NCBI GenBank assembly: GCA_016765295.1 | Contig: JAESQF010000136.1 | Location: forward strand, 1-52,371 | DNA length: 52,371 bases | From: Oleispira sp. | Lineage (GTDB): Bacteria; Pseudomonadota; Gammaproteobacteria; Pseudomonadales; Oceanobacteraceae | Reading direction: 5' to 3' | In this document: positions 19,240 through 29,611 of the stretch, piece after piece | Layout of the letters: each line of letters opens with the position of its first letter | Position numbering within the stretch: position 1 is the first letter of the stretch | Position numbers and translations under genes: made by a program | Notes under the pieces: generated by a model | What the model saw: the letters and a program-made list of their open reading frames with translations, nothing else | Told to the model about the DNA's origin: nothing | The model's database searches: none

Positions 19240-20778
19240 ATGCAGCAACTGAATCCATCTGAGATCAGCGAAATCATTAAGAAGCGCATCGATAACCTTG
19301 ATGTTACTTCTCAAGCCCAGAATGAGGGCACCGTTGTATCAGTATTCGACGGTATCGTTCGTATCCATGGTCTTGCCGACGTAATGTACGGTGAGATGAT
19401 TGAATTTGAAGGCGGTAAATACGGTCTTGCGCTTAACCTAGAGCGTGACTCTGTAGGTGCAGTAGTTCTTGGTGATTACAAGACTATCGCTGAAGGCCAA
19501 ACCGCTAAATGTACTGGCCGTATTTTAGAAGTACCTGTAGGCGAAGCTAAGCTTGGCCGCGTTGTAGACGCATTAGGTACTCCAATTGACGGTAAAGGTC
19601 CTATTGAAGCTGAAAGAACTGCTCCTATTGAACGTGTTGCACCTGGTGTAATTTCACGTCAAAGCGTAGATCAGCCTCTTGAAACTGGTTATAAAGCAGT
19701 AGATTCCATGGTACCTGTTGGTCGTGGTCAACGTGAGTTGATTATTGGCGATCGCCAGACTGGTAAATCTGCAATGGCTATCGACGCCATCATTAACCAG
19801 AAAGGCACCGGTGTTAAATGTATTTATGTAGCTATCGGCCAAAAGCAATCTTCTATAGCAGCAGTTGTGCGTAAGTTAGAAGAGCATGGCGCGATGGAAC
19901 ACACCATTATTGTTGCCGCGGGCGCATCTGAATCAGCTTCAATGCTGTATCTTGCTCCATACGCGGGTTGTGCAATGGGTGAATACTTCCTAGATAAGGG
20001 CGAAGATGCCTTGATCGTATATGATGATTTAACCAAGCAAGCTTGGGCTTATCGTCAGATCTCACTATTGTTGAAACGTCCTCCGGGTCGTGAAGCATAT
20101 CCTGGTGATGTTTTCTATCTTCACTCACGTCTATTAGAACGTGCTTGTCGTGTGAACCCTGATTACGTTAAAAAAATCAGTGGCGTTGAAGGAAAGACTG
20201 GTTCTTTAACCGCTCTTCCTATCATTGAAACACAAGGCGGCGACGTTTCTGCATTCGTACCAACCAACGTAATTTCGATTACTGATGGTCAGATCTTCCT
20301 TGAAACTAGCCTATTCAATGCCGGCGTACGTCCAGCAATGAACGCAGGTATTTCAGTTTCTCGTGTAGGTGGTGCGGCGCAAACTAAAATCATTAAGAAG
20401 TTGGGCGGTGGTATTCGTCTAGCTTTGGCTCAGTACCGTGAACTAGCAGCATTTGCTCAGTTTGCTTCTGACCTTGACGACGTTACTCGTGCTCAACTTG
20501 AGTTCGGTCAGCGCGTTACAGAGTTAATGAAGCAGAAGCAATATGATCCTATGTCTACTGCGGAAATGGGTTTATCGATTTTTGCTGCTAACGAAGGCTT
20601 CCTAGACGACGTTGAAGTAAGCAAAATTGGCGATTTCGAAGCCGCTTTATTGTCCTATGCCAACAGCGAATTCGCTGACCTAATGGCTAAGATCAATGTT
20701 AAAGGCGACTACAACAAAGATATCGCAGCTGGGCTAAAAGAGTTACTTGAGAAATTCAAAGCAACTCAGGCTTGGTAG
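19240..20778 (+). CDS. atpA: ATP synthase F1 subunit alpha
   Basis: Alpha carries the non-catalytic nucleotide sites of the alpha3-beta3 head. The 512-residue product has Walker A GDRQTGKS and family blocks such as [17 protein letters not shown] at the N-terminus and [15 protein letters not shown] with the conserved arginine. Length matches E. coli (513). It is followed by a 64-bp gap that contains a small hairpin. Confidence 0.98.
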   Translation: MQQLNPSEISEIIKKRIDNLDVTSQAQNEGTVVSVFDGIVRIHGLADVMYGEMIEFEGGKYGLALNLERDSVGAVVLGDYKTIAEGQTAKCTGRILEVPVGEAKLGRVVDALGTPIDGKGPIEAERTAPIERVAPGVISRQSVDQPLETGYKAVDSMVPVGRGQRELIIGDRQTGKSAMAIDAIINQKGTGVKCIYVAIGQKQSSIAAVVRKLEEHGAMEHTIIVAAGASESASMLYLAPYAGCAMGEYFLDKGEDALIVYDDLTKQAWAYRQISLLLKRPPGREAYPGDVFYLHSRLLERACRVNPDYVKKISGVEGKTGSLTALPIIETQGGDVSAFVPTNVISITDGQIFLETSLFNAGVRPAMNAGISVSRVGGAAQTKIIKKLGGGIRLALAQYRELAAFAQFASDLDDVTRAQLEFGQRVTELMKQKQYDPMSTAEMGLSIFAANEGFLDDVEVSKIGDFEAALLSYANSEFADLMAKINVKGDYNKDIAAGLKELLEKFKATQAW

Positions 20779-20790
20779 TTTTGTGAACTG

Positions 20791-20814
20791 AAGTTGGGTT
20801 GTAAGACCCAGCTT
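20791..20814 (+). other. Hairpin between atpA and atpG
   Basis: AAG-T-TGGGT pairs with ACCCA-G-CTT around TGTAAG, in the gap between atpA and atpG. There is no T-run; a role in transcript processing or stability is possible but unproven. Confidence 0.35.
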
Positions 20815-20842
20815 TCAATTTAACGTTAATGAGGCAGCTTTT

Positions 20843-21703
20843 ATGGCAGTCGGCAAAGAGATTAAAGAGCAGATAACGAGTGTACAAAGTACACAGAAAA
20901 TTACTTCAGCGATGGAAAAAGTTGCTGTAAGTAAGATGCGTCGTGCTCAAGCTCGTATGGTTCAAAGCCGTCCATACGCGGATCGTATCCGTGTAGTGAT
21001 TGGTCACTTGGCTAATGCGAACTCTGAATACCGCCATCGTTATTTGCAAGACCGCGAAGTTAAGCGTGTTGGCTACATCGTGGTGTCTTCCGACCGAGGC
21101 CTTTGTGGTGGTTTGAACAATAATGCGTTCAAGCACCTCGTAAAAGATATTAAAGTTTGGAAAGAAAAAGGTGTAGAAGCTTGCTTCTGCCCTATCGGCG
21201 CTAAAGCCGTTACTTTCTTTAAAAACTTTGGTGGCAACGTTCTAGCATCCGCCAGCCATTTAGGCGATGCACCAGAACTGGCTAGCCTTATCGGTTCGGT
21301 TAAGGCCATGTTAGACGCTTTCGATGCAGGTGATATCGATCGTCTTTACATAGTACGCAACCGTTTCGTGAACACCATGATACAAGCACCTGAAGTGGCT
21401 CAATTATTACCACTGCAGGCGCAATCCGATGAAGATCTGAAAGGTCACTGGGATTATATCTACGAACCTGATGCAAAAGAGATCTTAGAAGGTCTGTTAT
21501 TGCGTTATGTAGAATCTCAGGTATATCAAGGTGTAGTAGAAAACAATGCATGTGAACAAGCAGCTCGTATGTTGGCAATGAAAAGCGCCACCGACAATGC
21601 AAATGACATCATTGATGATTTGAACATGCTTTATAACAAAGCACGTCAATCAGCTATTACCCAAGAAATTTCAGAAATCGTCAGCGGTGCTGCAGCGGTA
21701 TAA
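20843..21703 (+). CDS. atpG: ATP synthase F1 subunit gamma
   Basis: Gamma is the rotating central shaft. The 286-residue product begins [36 protein letters not shown] and has the central [13 protein letters not shown]. The C-terminus is the conserved helix [22 protein letters not shown]-type segment, here with NDIIDDLNM. Position and length are standard. Confidence 0.97.
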   Translation: MAVGKEIKEQITSVQSTQKITSAMEKVAVSKMRRAQARMVQSRPYADRIRVVIGHLANANSEYRHRYLQDREVKRVGYIVVSSDRGLCGGLNNNAFKHLVKDIKVWKEKGVEACFCPIGAKAVTFFKNFGGNVLASASHLGDAPELASLIGSVKAMLDAFDAGDIDRLYIVRNRFVNTMIQAPEVAQLLPLQAQSDEDLKGHWDYIYEPDAKEILEGLLLRYVESQVYQGVVENNACEQAARMLAMKSATDNANDIIDDLNMLYNKARQSAITQEISEIVSGAAAV

Positions 21704-21718
21704 CGCTGAGCAACGTAG

Positions 21719-23140
<1,422 letters not shown>

Positions 23141-23157
23141 TCAAAGAGGCCAATACT

Positions 23158-23586
23158 ATGACCATGATATCTGTCCATTGTGACATCGTCAGCGCAGAGG
23201 AAAGCATTTTCTCTGGGTTGGTAGAAATGGTAGTAGCAGCCGGTGAGTTGGGTGACCTGGGTATTTCCCGTGGTCACGCTCCTTTGCTTACTGCATTGAA
23301 GCCAGGTCCTATTCGCATCATCAAACAAGGTGGTGAGGAAGAAGTGATCTACGTTTCAGGCGGTTATTTAGAAGTTCAGCCAAACAATATATCTGTTTTG
23401 GCTGATACCGCCTTGCGTGCTGCCGACCTCGATGAGGCCGCAGCATTAGAAGCACAGAAACATGCTCAGAAAGCGTTAGAAAATCAGAGTGCAGACTTTG
23501 ACTACTCACGCGCTATGTCTCAGTTGGCAGAAGCCGCAGCTCAGTTGCGGACTATCCAGCAGATTCGTAAAAAGCTGGGCAAGTAA
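23158..23586 (+). CDS. atpC: ATP synthase F1 subunit epsilon
   Basis: Epsilon couples gamma to the c-ring and inhibits ATP hydrolysis. The 142-residue product begins [20 protein letters not shown], includes [22 protein letters not shown], and ends with the C-terminal helix pair. It is the last atp gene and is followed by a strong terminator. Confidence 0.97.
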   Translation: MTMISVHCDIVSAEESIFSGLVEMVVAAGELGDLGISRGHAPLLTALKPGPIRIIKQGGEEEVIYVSGGYLEVQPNNISVLADTALRAADLDEAAALEAQKHAQKALENQSADFDYSRAMSQLAEAAAQLRTIQQIRKKLGK

Positions 23587-23614
23587 TTCTAGTTTAACTA
23601 GAAATCTTGCTTCT

Positions 23615-23652
23615 AAAAAACCGAATCCCAGTAATGGGGTTCGGTTTTTTTA
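23615..23652 (+). terminator. Terminator of the atp operon (bidirectional)
   Basis: A-rich AAAAACCGAATCCC pairs with GGGGTTCGGTTTTTTT around AGTAAT, ending in seven T residues. The A-run on the left gives a T-run on the minus strand, so it can also serve the convergent ubiT gene. Confidence 0.93.
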
Positions 23653-23670
23653 TGCCTGTGATTTATTAAA

Positions 23671-24252
23671 TTAGCTCACTTGTAAGCTTATTAATTCATC
23701 AGACCAAGTATCCAATACTTCTCTAAAAGGCTTATCGAGTAACGCCAGATCAAATTGATCGAACAGATTTTTAATTTCTAATCCTAGTTCGGTATCCCCA
23801 GTAATCTTTAACTTACGATTAAAGAATAAGGTATCGGGATCAATTTTTTGTGAAGCCATTAATACCAACGCATCCACAGATGCACTGAAAACCACATCAG
23901 GCTCTGAGCTGATAGATAAGGACTCAGCCTTATCCATCATCACCAGCTGCTGACCTACTTTGCTGAAATACCACTTTGCTGATAAATCTCTAATCTCAAC
24001 TTCAACAACCTTGTCATCCAAAAAATCAATCTCGTGATCATCCATAAATGGCTGACTTAAGCGTTTAACTTGATGTAAGACAAAGTAGTTCTCAACCTTA
24101 GTCGGCATAATCTTGTGCGCTATCGATAGCAATGCCGCAGAGTTTTCTACGATCTTTTGCTTAGCCTTACTAAAAAGGCGCGTTGGCACTGCCTCTTTAA
24201 GTGAAGGACTATTTAGAACAGCCCTATTTGGCATCAATTTTTGTAATAGCAT
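23671..24252 (-). CDS. ubiT: UbiT, SCP2-domain accessory factor for anaerobic ubiquinone synthesis
   Basis: UbiT is an SCP2 lipid-binding protein that works with UbiU and UbiV in oxygen-independent ubiquinone synthesis. The 193-residue product carries an SCP2-like region from about residue 60 (WYFSKVGQQLVMMD, DVVFSASVDALVLMASQKIDPDTLFFNRKLKITGDTELGLEIKNLFD). The LFFNRKLKITGDTELGL block is the family mark. It is divergent from ubiU-ubiV, which strongly supports the assignment. Adjacent names as 'SCP2 sterol-binding protein' are equivalent. Confidence 0.9.
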   Translation of the reverse strand: MLLQKLMPNRAVLNSPSLKEAVPTRLFSKAKQKIVENSAALLSIAHKIMPTKVENYFVLHQVKRLSQPFMDDHEIDFLDDKVVEVEIRDLSAKWYFSKVGQQLVMMDKAESLSISSEPDVVFSASVDALVLMASQKIDPDTLFFNRKLKITGDTELGLEIKNLFDQFDLALLDKPFREVLDTWSDELISLQVS

Positions 24253-24318
24253 AATAGATCCGTAAAGCTCAATGAGTGGGGATTAGAGCTTAGTTTACTG
24301 GGCCTTGCTGATGATGCC

Positions 24319-24332
24319 TTAATCAAGATCAA
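24319..24332. promoter_or_regulatory. FNR-like site between ubiT and ubiU
   Basis: TTAAT-CAAG-ATCAA matches the FNR consensus TTGAT-N4-ATCAA with one mismatch. It lies 32 bp upstream of the ubiU ATG and 67 bp from the ubiT start, where activation of an anaerobic pathway would make sense. FNR itself is not in the window. Confidence 0.55.
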
Positions 24333-24363
24333 GAAACAGCATAGAGTCTTTTATGGAGAGATT

Positions 24364-25356
24364 ATGGAACTATTAAGTCCCGCAGGTAGTTTGCCAGCGC
24401 TTAAAGCAGCGGTTGATGAAGGCGCAGATGCGATTTATCTCGGTTTGAAGAATGACACTAATGCCCGTCATTTCGCAGGCTTAAATTTTACCGATAAAAC
24501 CATGACTCAGGGGGTTAATTACGCCCACGATAGAAACCGCCGAGTACATGTGGCGGTGAATACCTTTGCTCATCCAGATCGCAGTCAGGCATGGTTTGAT
24601 GCGGTAAAGAAGACTTATGATATGGGGGCTGATGTCTTGATAGCCTCTAATATTGCAGTTTTAGAGCACGCAGCAACTCATTATCCAAAGCTCGAACTGC
24701 ACCTTTCCGTACAAGCAGCGGCGACGAATGTAGCGGCGATTAACTTCTTCAAGCAATTTGGTATCAGTCGCGTTGTTTTACCTAGAGTACTTTCTTATCA
24801 GCAAGTAGCTAACCTTGCCCAAGATACGGATATAGAGCTGGAAGTTTTTGCTTTTGGCAGCCTATGTATCATGGCGGAAGGGCGCTGTTACTTATCGTCT
24901 TATATGACGGGGGAATCTCCCAATACCGCGGGTGCATGTTCACCAGCGAAGTTTGTTCGCTGGCAAGAAACTGATCAGGGCTTAGAAAGTCGATTGAACG
25001 ATGTATTGATTGATCGTTTTGCCGAAGGGGAAAACGCCGGTTATCCTACTTTATGCAAAGGCCGCTTTAACGTGGAAGGGGAAGTGACCCACGCCTTAGA
25101 AGAGCCCACTAGTTTAAATACCTTGAGCCTATTACCGCAGCTGAATAATATTGGTATCAGTGCCTTGAAGATCGAAGGTCGTCAGCGTAGCCCTGCTTAT
25201 ACTAGGCAGGTTACTAAAACTTGGCGTCAGGCGATTGATGCAATGAAGAAAAATCCTGAAATGTTTCAAGTGAAAAAAGAGTGGGATCAATGCTTGAGCA
25301 GTTTGTCGGAAGGTTCGCAAACAACGCTTGGCGCTTATGAACGGACTTGGCAATAG
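24364..25356 (+). CDS. ubiU: UbiU, iron-sulfur subunit of the anaerobic ubiquinone hydroxylase
   Basis: UbiU is a U32-peptidase-family protein; with UbiV it hydroxylates the ubiquinone ring without oxygen, using prephenate in E. coli. The 330-residue product begins MELLSPAGSLPALKAAVDEGADAIYLG. Cysteines C168, C175, C192 and C231 fit the [4Fe-4S] ligands C169, C176, C193 and C232 of E. coli UbiU, offset by one. It overlaps the ubiV ribosome-binding site. Confidence 0.95.
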   Translation: MELLSPAGSLPALKAAVDEGADAIYLGLKNDTNARHFAGLNFTDKTMTQGVNYAHDRNRRVHVAVNTFAHPDRSQAWFDAVKKTYDMGADVLIASNIAVLEHAATHYPKLELHLSVQAAATNVAAINFFKQFGISRVVLPRVLSYQQVANLAQDTDIELEVFAFGSLCIMAEGRCYLSSYMTGESPNTAGACSPAKFVRWQETDQGLESRLNDVLIDRFAEGENAGYPTLCKGRFNVEGEVTHALEEPTSLNTLSLLPQLNNIGISALKIEGRQRSPAYTRQVTKTWRQAIDAMKKNPEMFQVKKEWDQCLSSLSEGSQTTLGAYERTWQ

Positions 25357-25364
25357 GAGCAGGT

Positions 25365-26237
25365 ATGGAACTCTCTATGGGGAACATCCAATTTTATTGG
25401 GATAAAGAAACGACATCCGACTTCTATCAAAAAGTTGCTGATTCTGATGTCGAGCATGTTTATCTAGGTGAATCGGTCTGTTCAAAGCGGCGTGAACTAA
25501 GATTGGAAGATTGGCTTGAGATTGGTCGAGAGCTGACAAATAAAGGTAAATCAGTGGTGCTTTCGAGCCTCGCGTTATTAGAATCTAAAAGCGAATTGGC
25601 AACGCTAAAGAAGGTTTGCCTTAATGGCGAACTGAAAGTAGAGGCGAATGACTTTGGTGCGGTAGAGATTTTATCCGAGGCTAAAATCCCTTTTATTGCA
25701 GGGGCAGCACTGAATATTTATAATCAGCATGATTTAAAAGTGCTATTAGCTCGCGGCATGCAACGTTGGGTAATTCCGGTTGAATTATCTAGAGACTGGT
25801 TAGTGAATGTGATTGCCGGCTGTGAAGAACTGGGCATTCGCGAGCAGATAGAAACCGAGGTCTATGGATACGGCTATTTACCGTTAGCGTATTCGGCTCG
25901 TTGTTTTACTGCACGCTCAGAAGATCGGCCAAAAGATCAATGCGCTCTATGCTGCATTAAATATCCAGAGGGGCGTAAGATCGATAGTCAGGAAGGGTTG
26001 GAATTGTTTCGGATGAATGGTATTCAAACCATGTCGGGTTCAATTCAAAATTTAATTAATGATTTGCCTTCAATGGCAGGCTTAGTCGACATCGTTCGTA
26101 TTAGTCCACATTCGATGGCAGCACTTGATTGGGTCGACAAATTCAGGAATGCATTAGAGGATAAAGCTCGTATTCCGCTAGAGGGTTTCTGTAATGGGTA
26201 TTGGCATAAAATAGAAGGCATGAAGGCTATTCAGTAG
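25365..26237 (+). CDS. ubiV: UbiV, iron-sulfur partner of UbiU
   Basis: UbiV forms the heterodimer with UbiU. The start ATG 25365 (MELSMGNIQFYWDKET) is preferred over the in-frame TTG at 25347 because AGGAG lies 5 nt upstream. With this start, cysteines fall at 39, 180, 193 and 197, exactly the E. coli [4Fe-4S] ligand positions. The 290-residue length is typical. A 10-bp inverted repeat overlaps its stop codon. Confidence 0.95.
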   Translation: MELSMGNIQFYWDKETTSDFYQKVADSDVEHVYLGESVCSKRRELRLEDWLEIGRELTNKGKSVVLSSLALLESKSELATLKKVCLNGELKVEANDFGAVEILSEAKIPFIAGAALNIYNQHDLKVLLARGMQRWVIPVELSRDWLVNVIAGCEELGIREQIETEVYGYGYLPLAYSARCFTARSEDRPKDQCALCCIKYPEGRKIDSQEGLELFRMNGIQTMSGSIQNLINDLPSMAGLVDIVRISPHSMAALDWVDKFRNALEDKARIPLEGFCNGYWHKIEGMKAIQ

Positions 26238-26253
26238 AGTAGAAATAGCCTTC
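26222..26253. terminator. Hairpin between convergent ubiV and DHH gene
   Basis: GAAGGCTATT (26222-26231) and AATAGCCTTC (26244-26253) form a perfect 10-bp stem with a 12-nt loop that includes the ubiV stop. There is no clear T-run on either strand, so it may act as an mRNA 3' end or a weak bidirectional terminator. Confidence 0.5.
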
Positions 26254-26277
26254 AAAAGTAGTCTAGTGCTAAAGCGA

Positions 26278-27213
26278 TTAACCATCCTTGTTAATTCGCT
26301 TTGTTAATTCACTCAAAACTTCAGAGTACTTGTCATTATTCACCTGACAAGTGCCTGCATTTCTATGACCACCACCTTCGTGCTCTAGACAAAGTTCACC
26401 GATATGGGTTTTATGGCTGCGGTTAATGATAGAGCCGCCAATGGCGAATACTGTATTCTGTTTTTTCAAACCCCAGAGTACATGAATAGAAATATTCTGC
26501 TCAGGGAAGAGGGCGTAAATCATAAAGCGGTTACCCGCATAGATGGTTTCTTCATCCCGTAAATCCAATACGACTAAATTATCAAGGATAGAGGTGCAGC
26601 TCTTGAGTTGCTCTTCAAACTGCTGCCTATGGCTGTTATAGAGTTCGACTCTTTCTTTAACATCTTCTAATTGTAAAATTTGCTCGATGTTGTGATCACG
26701 ACAGTAATCGATAAGCTCCATCATGAGCTGGTAGTTACTGACACGGAATTCTCGAAAGCGGCCTAAGCCGGTACGGGAATCCATCAAAAAATTAAGTAAT
26801 ACCCAATCCTTGGGATGAAGAATCTCTTCCTTACTAAACTGTGCAGAGTCAGACTTATCGACGGCTTCCATCATCTCAACGGAGATTTCAGGGAAGCGTG
26901 TTCCTCCGCCGTAATAGTCATACACCACTCGTGCTGCGGAAGGGGCATCGACATCAATAATATGATTGTCGGGCTCGTTATCCCCGCGGCGCTTTATTTC
27001 GGATGCATGGTGGTCAAAGCTAAGGTGGCAACCTGCCACATAAGGGAGGTTGGTGGTGATGTCGCTGGGGCCAATTTCAATAATGCCATCTTGCATATCT
27101 TTGGGATGAACAAAGAGTATGTCATCGATCATATCTAAGTCTTTGAAAAGAACGGCACAGACTAGGCCATCAAAATCACTACGCGTTACTAAACGAAATT
27201 TCTGCTCTGCCAC
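26278..27213 (-). CDS. DHH-family phosphoesterase
   Basis: DHH proteins are metal-dependent phosphoesterases, including exopolyphosphatases and nanoRNases/cyclic-dinucleotide hydrolases. Motif I is RSDFDGLVCA (D13, D15) and motif III is SFDHHASE (67-70). The C-terminal half has GELCLEHEGGGHRNAGTCQV, the DHHA1-like glycine-rich end (GGGHRNAG). The 311-residue start is GTG 27213, with GGAGAG 4 nt upstream; a TTG at 27231 lies upstream but overlaps that site. The exact substrate cannot be told from sequence. It lies 70 bp after the regulator gene on the same strand. Confidence 0.88.
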   Translation of the reverse strand: MAEQKFRLVTRSDFDGLVCAVLFKDLDMIDDILFVHPKDMQDGIIEIGPSDITTNLPYVAGCHLSFDHHASEIKRRGDNEPDNHIIDVDAPSAARVVYDYYGGGTRFPEISVEMMEAVDKSDSAQFSKEEILHPKDWVLLNFLMDSRTGLGRFREFRVSNYQLMMELIDYCRDHNIEQILQLEDVKERVELYNSHRQQFEEQLKSCTSILDNLVVLDLRDEETIYAGNRFMIYALFPEQNISIHVLWGLKKQNTVFAIGGSIINRSHKTHIGELCLEHEGGGHRNAGTCQVNNDKYSEVLSELTKRINKDG

Positions 27214-27282
27214 TGTGCTCTCCAAAAACAAATATCCTTTGTCCTTAGCATAGTAGAGATTTTGAGCTGAGCTAGAAATTGC

Positions 27283-28029
27283 CTACAAAGCATTCCATAA
27301 AGTATCGAACATCATTTGATGGGTGCCAGAGATAGCATCGCTATCAATTACGACCGCGACAGGGAAGTCGTTTTTAGTCAGGCTGATCATCGCGACTTTA
27401 GGTGGATAGATGGCAATATAAGAGGCATTCCCTTCTCCTTTCATCCACTTGCGTTCGGCCAATTCAGCTTCTTCGCCACCTTCACCAATGGCCAATACCC
27501 GTACGAATATACCTTTGGCAATACGTTGCTTGGTGAACGTTGGAAAAGGTCGATATAAATGCTCACGCAGCGCTTGCGTAGAGATCACAGAATACGCTTT
27601 GCCAGCCTTATCGGTTGAGCTGAGAATATCCTTCAATACATATTCAACACCTTCATCCCCTTCGTAGAAGCGTACGTTACTGGTGGCAAATTCGGGTTTC
27701 AAATGACGTAGGGCAGGAATAATTTCGGTCTTTAAGCTAGCGAGGGTTGCTTCCAGCTCTTGGTGCTTTTCTTCGGCGAGGGCTAGTAGGCGAGAAGGGT
27801 CTTCCGCCTGGAAAATACGGCGCTTACCTTTCGGCAAATAATTTACGATGCCCTTTTTAACTAAGACTTTAAGGGTTTCATAAGTACTGCCACGATTAAT
27901 ATCTGTTTTTGCCGCTAAGTCTCTAATGGAAGCAGGACCCAGCTGTAACAGTGCATGGTAGATATTGATTTCTCGAGTGCTCAAGCCAAGGTTTTCCAAA
28001 ACAGATAAATTCATAATAATTTCAATCAT
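27283..28029 (-). CDS. TrmB-like transcriptional regulator
   Basis: The 248-residue product has an N-terminal winged-helix domain of TrmB type (LGLSTREINIYHALLQLGPASIRDLAAKTDINRGSTYETLKVLVKKGIVNYLPKGKRRIF, about 14-75). A coiled linker and a C-terminal ligand-binding-like domain (TSNVRFYEGDEGVEYVLKDIL onward) follow. TrmB regulators are commonest in archaea, where they sense sugars, but bacterial members occur. A 21-bp palindrome 16 bp upstream of its start is a likely operator. Whether it controls glmU, the DHH gene or only itself is unknown. Confidence 0.85.
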   Translation of the reverse strand: MIEIIMNLSVLENLGLSTREINIYHALLQLGPASIRDLAAKTDINRGSTYETLKVLVKKGIVNYLPKGKRRIFQAEDPSRLLALAEEKHQELEATLASLKTEIIPALRHLKPEFATSNVRFYEGDEGVEYVLKDILSSTDKAGKAYSVISTQALREHLYRPFPTFTKQRIAKGIFVRVLAIGEGGEEAELAERKWMKGEGNASYIAIYPPKVAMISLTKNDFPVAVVIDSDAISGTHQMMFDTLWNAL

Positions 28030-28045
28030 ATATAACAGTTAACCA

Positions 28046-28066
28046 TTGTCATTTATTTTATGACAA
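28046..28066. promoter_or_regulatory. Palindromic operator candidate, TrmB-like gene/glmU divergent region
   Basis: TTGTCAT-N7-ATGACAA is a perfect 7-bp inverted repeat with half-site centres 14 bp apart, lying 16 bp from the regulator start in the 156-bp divergent gap. It fits a dimeric winged-helix binding site, most simply for the adjacent regulator. Confidence 0.55.
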
Positions 28067-28185
28067 ATGCAATTGTAAATGAATAGAAAGTGAATAGACT
28101 GAGGCAAAATCGAACAACGCGTCATAAAATTAGCGACAACTAATGCTAATTTCGTAAAATTTAAACATGGAAGCTATCTATCAGC

Positions 28186-29574
28186 ATGACTATTGATGTC
28201 GTAGTACTCGCAGCGGGCCAAGGCTCGCGCATGAAATCCCAATTACCAAAAGTTCTTCACCCTATTGCTGGCAAGCCAATGCTCGCTCATGTATTGGATA
28301 GCGCCAAAGCCATCAATGCTGATGCAATGCACATAGTGATTGGCCACGGTGCAGAGAAAGTTAAAGCCGCGTTTGCCGCAGAAGAGAACCTGACATGGGC
28401 TTTGCAGGCAGAGCAGAAAGGTACGGGTCATGCGGTGATGATGGCTTTAGATTCTTTGGCCGCGGAAGGCACAACGTTAATTCTTTATGGTGATGTACCG
28501 CTAACTCAGCCAGAAACATTACAATCATTGATTGAACTCGCCAACGATAAGCAGCTGGGTTTATTGACCGTGAATATGGCCGATAGCTCAGGTTATGGCC
28601 GTATTGTTCGTGATGCTAATGACAAAGTGACTGCCATTGTTGAGCATAAAGATGCCAATCCAGAGCAGCTTTTAATTAAAGAAGTCAATACCGGTATTCT
28701 TGCCGTACCAACGGCCAAGTTACATCAGTGGTTGCCTGAATTAAGTAACGATAATGCGCAGGGCGAATATTACCTGACCGACATTATTGCTATGGCCGTA
28801 AAGAATGGTCTTACGGTAGAAACGCTACAGCCTGCTAACGAACAAGAAACCTACGGTGTTAATAACCGACAGCAGCAAGCCGAGCTTGAGCGCTGGTATC
28901 AAACTCAGCAAGTGAATGCCTTGATGGCGCAAGGTGTGACTGTTTTAGACCCTAGCCGTTTGGATATTCGCTTGGGCGCAAATGCCAATACGGGTTTAAC
29001 CGTCGGCAACGATGTGGTCATCGATATCAACGTGATCCTTGAAGGTCAAGTTACCTTGGGTGACGGCGTAGAGATTGGGCCAAATTGCATTATTAAAAAT
29101 TCGACTTTAGCAGCGGGCACTAAAGTTGAAGCCTTCTCTCATATTGAAGATGCTCAAGTGGCTAAGTCTTGTGTGATCGGTCCTTATGCGCGTTTGCGTC
29201 CTGGTGCTGATCTTGCTGATGGCGCCAAGGTCGGTAACTTCTGCGAAGTGAAAAAATCTAAAATCGGTGCCGGTGCGAAAGTAAACCACCTCACCTATAT
29301 CGGTGATGCTGTTATTGGTGCGAATGCCAATATCGGTGCTGGTACGATTACTTGTAATTACGATGGAATGAATAAATTCAAAACGGAAGTTGGTGAAAAT
29401 GCTTTTATTGGTTCCAACTCTTCGTTAGTAGCCCCAGTAAAAATTGGTGCTAATGCAACCGTCGCTGCCGGCTCAACAGTCACTAAAGACGTTGCTGATG
29501 AAGAATTAGCGGTTGCTCGTGGTAAGCAAAGAAATATCAGTGGCTGGCAGCGTCCAGTGAAGACTGAAAAATAA
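28186..29574 (+). CDS. glmU: Bifunctional N-acetylglucosamine-1-phosphate uridyltransferase / glucosamine-1-phosphate acetyltransferase
   Basis: GlmU makes UDP-N-acetylglucosamine for peptidoglycan and lipopolysaccharide. The N-terminal uridyltransferase domain has LAAGQGSRMKSQLPKVLHPIAG and YGDVPL. The C-terminal left-handed beta-helix acetyltransferase domain has NCIIKN, IGPYARLRPG, GNFCEVKKSKIG and NYDGMNKFKT. The 462-residue length is typical. It starts at ATG 28186 and is followed 37 bp later by glmS, the preceding step. Confidence 0.97.
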   Translation: MTIDVVVLAAGQGSRMKSQLPKVLHPIAGKPMLAHVLDSAKAINADAMHIVIGHGAEKVKAAFAAEENLTWALQAEQKGTGHAVMMALDSLAAEGTTLILYGDVPLTQPETLQSLIELANDKQLGLLTVNMADSSGYGRIVRDANDKVTAIVEHKDANPEQLLIKEVNTGILAVPTAKLHQWLPELSNDNAQGEYYLTDIIAMAVKNGLTVETLQPANEQETYGVNNRQQQAELERWYQTQQVNALMAQGVTVLDPSRLDIRLGANANTGLTVGNDVVIDINVILEGQVTLGDGVEIGPNCIIKNSTLAAGTKVEAFSHIEDAQVAKSCVIGPYARLRPGADLADGAKVGNFCEVKKSKIGAGAKVNHLTYIGDAVIGANANIGAGTITCNYDGMNKFKTEVGENAFIGSNSSLVAPVKIGANATVAAGSTVTKDVADEELAVARGKQRNISGWQRPVKTEK

Positions 29575-29611
29575 ATAGAAATAGTCGCTGTATTAAACGG
29601 AAGATATAAAA

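Noticed and set aside
19654-20128. Minus-strand ORFs within atpA
   Set aside because: They are antisense to a conserved gene, start without SD and show no recognisable domain.
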